A stretch of 9,571 bases of DNA. It comes from Thermoplasmata archaeon. GTDB lineage: Archaea > Thermoplasmatota > Thermoplasmata > SG8-5. Position 1 is the stretch's first letter; each line of letters starts with the position of its first letter. The position numbers were made by a program, and so were the translations under genes. Shown here in pieces: positions 1 through 5,617 of this stretch. The stretch is from positions 1 through 9,571 of the forward strand of contig JAGLQM010000027.1 of the NCBI GenBank assembly GCA_023136815.1, given 5' to 3'. The notes beneath the pieces are model-generated. The model was not told the origin of the DNA. It did no database searches and saw nothing but the letters and a program-made list of their open reading frames with translations.

Positions 1-693
1 GAGCAGCAGTGGATGCAGAAGTACTGGCCCATGGGCCCAATCGACATTCCAGACATAATGGCTGGAGTGCTGCCAGACCGGCCAATTGTTACACCTCATC
101 TGTGGATTGACCCGGATGGTTGGGGCAATGGCGGCCCGGAAAAGACAATTCAGGATCTCAAAGACAGCATAATCCATCTTGAAAAAACCGAGGGGGATAT
201 TGAAAATAGCCTTCCAGATTCATTCACGTTCACCGGAGCACCATCTGGTCTATTCGAATTCAGGGCAAGTAGTATGTATTGTATTCCTGTCTATCCTGAT
301 GGCAGCAAGTACTTTGACGAGTTTGGATATCTGATTTCAGATGAGTGGTTTCCCAAATTATCCAGTTCAATGAACTTCGTTGGCGGCTCAGACGGCAAGA
401 AAATAGGCGTAATCAGCCATTCTGCCAATCTCAAGCCACAGCCAATCACCCGGCCAAAGGATAAGAGACTTGGTTTCGAGAATGGGCTTCTTGTGACTCT
501 CATATTTGGTGCTATTCCATCAGATTTTCCAGCCTGGCTAAAGGCAACAAAGGACATCATGCGCGAGCACAAGACTGAGGAAATGTGGGAATTAAGCTTC
601 TATGATGCAAATGATTGCCTTAATGAGCTTGGAAGATATATTGGCTGGAGGGACTGGCTCACCCAGGAATACAAACCCAAAAAGGAGATGTGA
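1..693 (+). CDS. Unrecognised protein, 5'-partial
   Basis: The reading frame is open from base 1 (EQQW before the first Met) and ends in TGA at 691-693. The first ATG at 13 has no Shine-Dalgarno sequence before it, so the gene probably starts outside the window and this is its C-terminal part of at least 230 residues. I do not recognise the family. The visible protein is soluble-looking, with no hydrophobic segment long enough to be a membrane helix. It is rich in Trp, Pro and Gly near the N-terminal end (for example PHLWIDPDGWGNGGPEK) and ends in a basic tail. Base composition resembles the mevalonate genes rather than the A+T-rich insert further on, which suggests a resident gene. It lies 67 bases before mevalonate kinase on the same strand, so cotranscription is possible. 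No function is claimed. Confidence 0.6.
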   Translation, partial: EQQWMQKYWPMGPIDIPDIMAGVLPDRPIVTPHLWIDPDGWGNGGPEKTIQDLKDSIIHLEKTEGDIENSLPDSFTFTGAPSGLFEFRASSMYCIPVYPDGSKYFDEFGYLISDEWFPKLSSSMNFVGGSDGKKIGVISHSANLKPQPITRPKDKRLGFENGLLVTLIFGAIPSDFPAWLKATKDIMREHKTEEMWELSFYDANDCLNELGRYIGWRDWLTQEYKPKKEM

Positions 694-695
694 AC

Positions 696-764
696 ATGGC
701 AATGATAAACAAAAATTGTTTAGCATTTGAGGAACCTATTTCGCAGAAGGAGGTTCTCTTATGA
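696..764 (+). CDS. Possible 22-codon micro-ORF before mevalonate kinase
   Basis: An ATG at 696 is preceded by AAGGAG (682-687), 8 bases upstream, and opens 22 codons (starting MAMINKNC, ending KEVLL). The TGA at 762-764 overlaps the ATG of mevalonate kinase in the ATGA arrangement typical of translational coupling. The good ribosome binding site and exact overlap are what is seen. Translation is an inference. It could be a leader peptide, a coupling device or a chance frame. The length is too short for family recognition. Confidence 0.25.
   Translation: MAMINKNCLAFEEPISQKEVLL
706..722 (+). repeat. Perfect inverted repeat TAAACAA-aaa-TTGTTTA
   Basis: Seven-base arms at 706-712 and 716-722 surround a 3-base centre in the spacer before mevalonate kinase. 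It could be an operator for a dimeric regulator or a weak A+T-rich hairpin. It lies inside the possible micro-ORF and about 25 bases before the mevalonate kinase ribosome binding site. The symmetry is seen; any role is inferred. Confidence 0.35.
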
Positions 765-1696
765 AAGGAATCGGATTCGGTAAAGTGATATTATTCGGAG
801 AACATTTTGTGGTTTACGGAAACGCATCTATTGCCTCTGGTATATCCAGTCATACCACTGCTGAACTTGTTGAAGCTAATGAACCTGGTTTCAAGATAAT
901 TGACAATCGTGATACTGCTGCAGGATACAAGGAAAAGTATGCCGAGGCAATGGCCCAGTCTGTGAAAAACATGAATGACGCAGTCTGGCATCTGGATTTC
1001 GATAAAACCCCGGTGGAAGTAACACTGGCCGGAGACCTTTATTGCGCTTCCGGCGTTGGAGCTAGCGCGGCGAATTGTGTTGCAATGGCCCGGGCGGTTT
1101 CAGAGCATTTTTGCCTGAATTTAACCGATGAGCAAATCAATCAATGTGGATTAGAGGGCGATAAAGCCTATGCTGGCACTCCCAGTGGAATTGACAATAC
1201 CTGCTCGACCTACGGCCAGCCAATATTTTTCAGAAATAACCTGGAGGGCGGGCAAAATCAGATGGATTTGCTTGAGGTTGGTAAACCACTTCATGTGCTG
1301 CTGGTTTCCACTGGCATAACAACCAAGACCAGCGATGCAGTACGTATCCTCAGGGAAAATAAGGAAAAAGAGCCAGAAATATTCGCTGAAATCTTCAATA
1401 AGGCCGAGGAACTGGCTCATCAAGGCAAGGATGCACTGGCCACTGGTGATTTGGAACTTATCGGCCAGCTTATGAATCAAAATCATGAACTTTTGAAAAA
1501 ATCAGGTGTTTCACACACCTATCTTGACTGTCTTGTGGAGTTCATAAAAAAGCACGGTGCAGTTGGGGCAAAGATGACTGGCGGTGGAAGAGGCGGCTAT
1601 ATGGTTGCCTTATTCCCGGATGCAGAAACACAGGAAAAAGCCGCACTGGCCTGTGAGTATGAGAAGTTCAAGTTCATGAAAGCGACTATTGGGTAA
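761..1696 (+). CDS. mvk: Mevalonate kinase (GHMP kinase family)
   Basis: This cytosolic enzyme would phosphorylate mevalonate with ATP to mevalonate 5-phosphate, the substrate of the AcnX/UbiD operon downstream. The protein has 311 residues, normal for archaeal mevalonate kinases. GHMP motif 1 is at 7-20 (GKVILFGEHFVVYG, with Lys8). Motif 2, the phosphate-binding loop, is at 96-104 (ASGVGASAA). Glu132 is a candidate Mg2+ ligand, and GTPSGIDN at 139-146 carries the presumed catalytic Asp145. Motif 3 is at 271-280 (KMTGGGRGGY). The ATG at 761 is chosen because AAGGAGGT (747-754) sits 6 bases upstream. Motif 2 reads GVGASAA instead of the usual GLGSSAA, and motif 3 has Arg where the common form has Gly. 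This points to a divergent subfamily, so another GHMP substrate is not fully excluded, but the neighbouring pathway genes argue for mevalonate. Confidence 0.88.
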   Translation: MKGIGFGKVILFGEHFVVYGNASIASGISSHTTAELVEANEPGFKIIDNRDTAAGYKEKYAEAMAQSVKNMNDAVWHLDFDKTPVEVTLAGDLYCASGVGASAANCVAMARAVSEHFCLNLTDEQINQCGLEGDKAYAGTPSGIDNTCSTYGQPIFFRNNLEGGQNQMDLLEVGKPLHVLLVSTGITTKTSDAVRILRENKEKEPEIFAEIFNKAEELAHQGKDALATGDLELIGQLMNQNHELLKKSGVSHTYLDCLVEFIKKHGAVGAKMTGGGRGGYMVALFPDAETQEKAALACEYEKFKFMKATIG

Positions 1697-1726
1697 TTCT
1701 TTTAGGATGAGCACCATTAGCTAAGA

Positions 1727-1741
1727 TTTTCTGTCCTCTTT
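1727..1741 (+). terminator. T-rich tract, possible archaeal terminator
   Basis: After the mevalonate kinase stop there is a pyrimidine-rich run (TTTTCTGTCCTCTTT) on the coding strand. Archaeal RNA polymerase can terminate at T-rich stretches without a hairpin. The tract is interrupted and lies about 30 bases past the stop, so this is a weak call. Confidence 0.25.
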
Positions 1742-1801
1742 GATTGTACAGTTAATATGTATGCGTCATTTGATAATAGTTTCACTCACCTCCTAAATTG
1801 G

Positions 1802-1809
1802 TATATAAA
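1802..1809 (+). promoter_or_regulatory. TATA box for the restriction-modification genes
   Basis: TATATAAA lies in a very A+T-rich stretch before the methyltransferase. Archaeal transcription starts about 25 bases past such a box, which predicts a start near 1830. That would put the in-frame ATG at 1757 upstream of the transcript and leave the ATGs at 1847 and 1868 as usable starts. A weak inverted repeat, AATAAT (1808-1813) with ATTATT (1821-1826), overlaps the region. Confidence 0.5.
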
Positions 1810-1856
1810 TAATAAAAAGAATTATTATAACAAGGATGTATGTGATATGGAAGCGA

Positions 1857-1861
1857 GAGGT
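1857..1861 (+). promoter_or_regulatory. Ribosome binding site deciding the methyltransferase start
   Basis: GAGGT at 1857-1861 ends 6 bases before the ATG at 1868. The ATG at 1847 has only AAGGAT (1832-1837) 9 bases upstream, and the ATG at 1757 has no recognisable site. This favours 1868 as the start. Confidence 0.45.
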
Positions 1862-1867
1862 AAATGT

Positions 1868-3049
1868 ATGCAAAATGCGGTGAGTTCAGTTTATAATCCA
1901 ACATATGAATCAGAACCCTTTGTTGATTTCGAAACCATTGGCCCATCAACTGAAATCGAAGAACTAAATTTAAACTGGCAAGAAAAAGATTTGCCTGAAA
2001 GAATAAGAACAAAGCATGTTCATAGATTGCACCCATATTTAGGAAAATTTATACCTCAATTAGTAGAGATATTTCTAAGAAAGTATGAGCCAAAAACAGT
2101 CTATGATCCTTTCTCTGGCTCTGGCACGACCTTAGTTGAAGCTAAAAGTTTAGGCATTAACTCAGTTGGGTGCGATATTTCCGAATTTAATGTTTTATTA
2201 TCTAAAGTTAAGACAGACGACTATGATATCTTACTGTTGGAAAAAGAGGTTAAAGATATTGTTAAACAATTTAGAATCAAGAATGAAAATACGTTGGATA
2301 GAAGTCCTATTCTTACTACTAATAACAAATATCTGAATACCTGGTTTGCACCTAAAGCACTTCATGAACTTCTTTTATTCCAATCTCTTATTGAAGATTA
2401 CGAATATCAAGATGTACTGAAATTATTTCTTTCCAGATCAGCACGTTCAGCCAGACTTACAAAACATTTTGATTTAGATTTTCCAAAGAAACCACAAACA
2501 GAACCATATGATTGTTTCAAACATAGCAGAGTTTGTAAACCCGTTGAAATTGCATCAAAATTCCTTACAAGGTATAGCTATGATGGTCTTAAACGGATTA
2601 AGGAATTTTCAGAAGTAAAGAACGATGCCAGTGTAGAATTATTTTGCCATGATTCAAGAACCGTTAAAATACCAAATTTTGACGTGTTGTTCACATCTCC
2701 CCCTTATCTTGGCCTTATAGATTACCATGAACAACACAGGTATGCATATGAATTATTGGGACTCACATCAAGAGATGATGAAGAGATTGGCCCTGCCTTC
2801 AAAGGACGATCAAATGGGGCAAAGGATGACTATGTAACAAAGATCTATGAAGTTTTTAAGAATGCAGTAAAATATATGAACGAAGACGGACGAATAATAA
2901 TTGTTGTTGCAGATAAGAAAGATTTTTATTCCTCAATAAGGGACGATTTAGGGGCAATTGAAGAACATAAGATTTCAAGGCATGTAAACAGAAGGACTGG
3001 CCGAAGAAATTCTGCCTTTTATGAAGATGTTTTGATTTGGAAGGTGTAA
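1868..3049 (+). CDS. Type II DNA methyltransferase (TSPPY, probably N4-cytosine)
   Basis: This is the modification half of a restriction-modification pair, transferring a methyl group from S-adenosylmethionine to DNA so that host sites are protected. In the 393-residue form, the AdoMet-binding motif I is at 80-88 (DPFSGSGTT), with VGCDIS at 100-105 as the acidic motif II. The catalytic motif IV TSPPY is at 276-280. SPPY-type motifs are typical of N4-cytosine enzymes. Motif I precedes motif IV by about 190 residues, leaving room for target recognition between them. Conserved-looking sequence starts at LPERIRTKHVHRLHPYLGK (42-60). The start at 1868 is chosen from the ribosome binding site and the TATA box; 1847 and 1757 are longer alternatives in frame. 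The gene is A+T-rich (20 G+C of 60 at 2341-2400) compared with its surroundings, a sign of transfer. The endonuclease gene begins 2 bases after the stop. Confidence 0.88.
   Translation: MQNAVSSVYNPTYESEPFVDFETIGPSTEIEELNLNWQEKDLPERIRTKHVHRLHPYLGKFIPQLVEIFLRKYEPKTVYDPFSGSGTTLVEAKSLGINSVGCDISEFNVLLSKVKTDDYDILLLEKEVKDIVKQFRIKNENTLDRSPILTTNNKYLNTWFAPKALHELLLFQSLIEDYEYQDVLKLFLSRSARSARLTKHFDLDFPKKPQTEPYDCFKHSRVCKPVEIASKFLTRYSYDGLKRIKEFSEVKNDASVELFCHDSRTVKIPNFDVLFTSPPYLGLIDYHEQHRYAYELLGLTSRDDEEIGPAFKGRSNGAKDDYVTKIYEVFKNAVKYMNEDGRIIIVVADKKDFYSSIRDDLGAIEEHKISRHVNRRTGRRNSAFYEDVLIWKV
3041..3046 (+). promoter_or_regulatory. Ribosome binding site for the endonuclease GTG start
   Basis: AAGGTG lies in the last codons of the methyltransferase gene, 5 bases before the GTG at 3052. 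This favours GTG 3052 over the in-frame TTG at 3037, which has no comparable site. Confidence 0.45.
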
Positions 3050-3051
3050 GT

Positions 3052-3870
3052 GTGATATCAGACGAAGGAAAACATAAAATTAAGGGATACTTAGAAGGTT
3101 TTATTCAGGGTTTAATTGATGAATTTGAACCTCCAACTGGTATTAATCCAAGAGATTTGAGAGAAACAAAAACAGAATCAAAGAAAGGCGATATTAAACC
3201 GTTCCATGAAGCGATAATACCTGATGGATTAATGAGAATAAATGAGTTTGAAAGGTCATTCTCAACAAGACTGGGTACAACTTATGAAGAAGTAGCAAAA
3301 ATTATTGCATTGGGGCATCACAAGGACGCTCAAAGACAATATAGAGTCGAAGGTGTAATATCATCAAAAGCAATCAAGAAGATAGAATTCATTAAAAATT
3401 CAATAAATAGCGGTGGTTTCAAAGGTGCCGATTATCTGAAATATGCTAAAGATGTTGTTAAAGTCGCCAATGGCAAAGGAGAAGAAAGATACAGAATTGC
3501 TGATCTTTATATTCTGACAAAGAAAGGAAAAGAAATGTTCTTTGAAATCAAAAGTCCTAAGCCAAATAAAGGCCAGTGCCTTGAAGCAACAGAACGATTA
3601 TTAGAGTTTCATGCATTGAAAAAGACTGCAAATCCAAAGGTGCAAACATACTATGCAATGGCTTATAATCCATATGGTATTGAAAAAGAAAAATACAAAC
3701 ATAGTTTTGTTGTAAATTATATGGATGTTGGCAGACAGGTTTTGATTGGTAAAGAATTTTGGGAACTGGTAGGTGGAAATGGCACATATTCTGAAGTTCT
3801 TGAGATATACAGAACGGTTGGCAGAGAAAAAGGCCCAGATATGATTGATAAATTGGCATTGGGGTATTAG
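3052..3870 (+). CDS. Type II restriction endonuclease, TdeIII/MjaII-like
   Basis: This enzyme would cut DNA that lacks the partner methylation. The protein is 272 residues from the GTG start. Recognisable family segments are FERSFSTRLGTTYEE (66-80), HHKDAQRQYRVEG (89-101) and the stretch around FFEIKSPKPNKGQ (163-175). A PD-(D/E)xK nuclease centre is visible as Asp151 in ADLY followed by Glu165-x-Lys167. From family knowledge, TdeIII and MjaII enzymes recognise GGNCC; that this protein does the same is inference. The gene follows the methyltransferase by 2 bases, is equally A+T-rich (17 G+C of 60 at 3361-3420) and ends in TAG. No controller (C) protein gene is visible, so methyltransferase-first order may provide the delay needed on entry to a new host. 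The TTG at 3037 would add 5 residues and a 13-base overlap. Confidence 0.85.
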   Translation: MISDEGKHKIKGYLEGFIQGLIDEFEPPTGINPRDLRETKTESKKGDIKPFHEAIIPDGLMRINEFERSFSTRLGTTYEEVAKIIALGHHKDAQRQYRVEGVISSKAIKKIEFIKNSINSGGFKGADYLKYAKDVVKVANGKGEERYRIADLYILTKKGKEMFFEIKSPKPNKGQCLEATERLLEFHALKKTANPKVQTYYAMAYNPYGIEKEKYKHSFVVNYMDVGRQVLIGKEFWELVGGNGTYSEVLEIYRTVGREKGPDMIDKLALGY

Positions 3871-3913
3871 TCCGTCATAAAATTAGAAGGTCATAATCAG
3901 TTAAATTCGCCCT

Positions 3914-3926
3914 TTGCCATAGGCAA
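3914..3926 (+). repeat. Inverted repeat TTGCC-ata-GGCAA before a TATA box
   Basis: Five-base arms around a 3-base centre lie 10 bases upstream of the TTTATATA box of the decarboxylase operon, next to where the B-recognition element should be. This is a plausible operator position for an archaeal regulator. It is short enough to be chance. Confidence 0.3.
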
Positions 3927-3936
3927 TCTCGCCACG

Positions 3937-3944
3937 TTTATATA
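3937..3944 (+). promoter_or_regulatory. TATA box of the decarboxylase-dehydratase operon
   Basis: TTTATATA matches the archaeal box A consensus exactly. A start about 25 bases on falls near 3965-3970, which gives a short leader holding the GGAGG (3971-3975) used by the first gene. The box gives the operon its own promoter despite the restriction-modification insert upstream. Confidence 0.7.
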
Positions 3945-3981
3945 TCTAGTTTCAATTCCCCATTGTATTAGGAGGCATGGG

Positions 3982-5286
3982 ATGAATTTAAGAGACTTTC
4001 TGGCCAAGCTGGAACAGGACGGCGAACTGAATAGAGTAACAAAGGAAATAAGCACAGAATATGAACTGGCCAATGTTCTTTATTCACTAGAGGAGCAGCC
4101 CACAATTTTTGAGAATGTCAAGGGTTATGATTATCCGATATTCGGCGGAATTACCTCGTCCAGAGATATTATTGCCAAGGCACTGGGCACCACCAAGGAA
4201 AAATTACTTCTAAAGCTGGTCAATGCACTTCGCGAGCCCCAGGAACCTCCCATGGTGGAGAATGCGCCCTGCCAGGAAGTTGTAATTGACAATCCTGATC
4301 TGGATAAATTACCCTTGCTTTTGCACTTGCCAGGAGATGGTGGCCGCTATGGTTCTGCAACTGTGGCAGTCATAAAAGACCCGGAAACAGGCAGAAACAT
4401 CTGCTATCACAGAATCATGCAAATTGGCAAGAATAAGTTCACTGCCAGACTTATTCCAAAGCGTCAAACCCGCACTACTTATGATAAGGTTGAAGGAGAC
4501 CTGGAAATGGCAATCTGCATTGGTAATTCAGTGGCAGTCATGATTGCTGCCAGCCTTGGACCGCCTCCAGGAACCGATGAACTGGCAATTGCTCATGCTT
4601 TGGATGATACTCCCCTTGTCAAGTGCAAGACCATTGATTTGGAAGTGCCAGCAGATGCCGAAATCGTGCTTGAGGGCCGCCTTGTGAAGGAAGTTGATAA
4701 GGAAGGGCCATTTGTTGATTTAACAGAAACAAGGGACTTCCAACGCCAGGAGCCAGTATTTGTTGTGGACTGCATAACGCATCGCAAGGACGCAATGTAC
4801 CAGGTTCTTTTACCTGGCAGGATGGAACATAAGATTCTCATGGGCATGCCCAAGGAACCTACCATCTATGACGAAGTAAGTAAAGTGGTGGATTGCAAGA
4901 ATGTTCTTGTGACCATTGGCGGAGGAAGCTGGCTGCATAGCATTGTGCAGATTGACAAGAAGCATCCTGACGATGGCAAAAAGGCAATTGAAGCTGCTTT
5001 CCAGGGACACAAGAGCATGAAGCATGTTACCATTATCGATAAAGATGTTGATATTTATGATTCAGATGCTGTGGAATGGGCACTGGCTACAAGATTTCAG
5101 GCAACAAAGGACGCGGTAATAATACCCAATCAGCCTGGCTCTTCACTTGACCCAAGCGGAGACCATTCAGGCAAGAAAACAATGATTGACAAGGTTGGAC
5201 TGGATGCCACAATGCCAGAAGATGTTGACCCTGCCAAGTATGTGCGGGTGAAGTATCAGGATGTAGACACAAATGACTATTGCTGA
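3982..5286 (+). CDS. UbiD-family decarboxylase, probable anhydromevalonate phosphate decarboxylase
   Basis: The likely reaction is decarboxylation of trans-anhydromevalonate 5-phosphate to isopentenyl phosphate, using prenylated FMN made by UbiX (not in the window). The 434 residues cover a complete archaeal UbiD protein. N139-I-C-Y-H-R144 matches the UbiD segment that binds the metal and cofactor. IVLEGR at 228-233 carries the presumed metal ligand Glu231, and EGPFVDLTETRDF (241-253) is the family's EGPF block with Glu249 and Arg251 as candidate active-site residues. GTTKEKLLLKL near the N-terminus is also typical. The ATG at 3982 lies 6 bases after GGAGG. The substrate is assigned mainly from context: AcnX subunit genes follow in the same operon and mevalonate kinase is nearby. 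By sequence alone it could be another UbiD decarboxylase, such as a menaquinone-type enzyme. Confidence 0.85.
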   Translation: MNLRDFLAKLEQDGELNRVTKEISTEYELANVLYSLEEQPTIFENVKGYDYPIFGGITSSRDIIAKALGTTKEKLLLKLVNALREPQEPPMVENAPCQEVVIDNPDLDKLPLLLHLPGDGGRYGSATVAVIKDPETGRNICYHRIMQIGKNKFTARLIPKRQTRTTYDKVEGDLEMAICIGNSVAVMIAASLGPPPGTDELAIAHALDDTPLVKCKTIDLEVPADAEIVLEGRLVKEVDKEGPFVDLTETRDFQRQEPVFVVDCITHRKDAMYQVLLPGRMEHKILMGMPKEPTIYDEVSKVVDCKNVLVTIGGGSWLHSIVQIDKKHPDDGKKAIEAAFQGHKSMKHVTIIDKDVDIYDSDAVEWALATRFQATKDAVIIPNQPGSSLDPSGDHSGKKTMIDKVGLDATMPEDVDPAKYVRVKYQDVDTNDYC

Positions 5287-5617
5287 GCGCAGCAATGACA
5301 GGATCATTGCTGGAAATGGCCGATACAAGGTCTGGCTGGAGAAGAAAGTGCTGGATCATGGCCTGTCGTACACACTGGGAGGGGGAGAAAAGTCCCATAT
5401 TGGCGGTCTGGTTTACAAGGAACTGGATGCCGAAGCAAAGGTCATAAAAGTGCAAGGACACTATGATCTGGAAGTGTTGCTGCCTATTGCCGAGGCTGCA
5501 TGCCTAAAATACAAACAGCCAGTAGTGGTGACTGGCGGTATCCACATTGACAATGCCACAAAAGATGAAATTGACATAATAATCAATAATTGCAAGGAGT
5601 TGCTGAAATGTATCTAA
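5273..5617 (+). CDS. LpdD-like prenylated-flavin chaperone domain protein
   Basis: This 114-residue protein resembles the small LpdD-like domain found next to UbiD decarboxylases, which is thought to help deliver or mature prenylated FMN. Visible family-like blocks are GGGEKSHIGG (36-45), GHYD (62-65) and TGGIHIDNAT (87-96), followed by a C-terminal helix with repeated acidic and Ile residues. It overlaps the decarboxylase stop by 14 bases and the dehydratase start by 10 bases, so translation is probably coupled to both. The Shine-Dalgarno site is weak (AGGATG about 9 bases upstream), consistent with coupling. Family recognition is from memory of the conserved blocks and is the main uncertainty. 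The link to the decarboxylase rests on adjacency. Confidence 0.65.
   Translation: MTIAERSNDRIIAGNGRYKVWLEKKVLDHGLSYTLGGGEKSHIGGLVYKELDAEAKVIKVQGHYDLEVLLPIAEAACLKYKQPVVVTGGIHIDNATKDEIDIIINNCKELLKCI

Larger units (their letters stand above)
1749..3904. other. Probable acquired restriction-modification island
   Basis: The two restriction-modification genes and their spacers form a block visibly richer in A+T than either side. Hand counts give 20/60 and 17/60 G+C inside, against 26/60 (4261-4320), 37/60 (5641-5700) and 33/60 (8281-8340) outside. The block separates mevalonate kinase from the other genes of its pathway. A 7-base direct repeat CAGTTAA occurs at both edges (1749-1755 and 3898-3904), but this could be chance. 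No transposase or integrase is present. Confidence 0.5.

Noticed and set aside
1786..1794. TCACCTCCT, identical to the 3' tail of archaeal 16S rRNA
   Set aside because: No further rRNA sequence surrounds it. It is a 9-base coincidence, or at most a sequence that could pair with a ribosome binding site.
1836..1883. 15-codon frame overlapping the methyltransferase start
   Set aside because: It has only AAGG directly against its ATG, with no proper spacing. It is short and A+T-rich, and several chance ATGs occur in this stretch.
3977..3984. ATG at 3977 close to the GGAGG before the decarboxylase
   Set aside because: It reads ATG GGA TGA and stops at once. The ATG at 3982 has proper spacing and opens the real gene.
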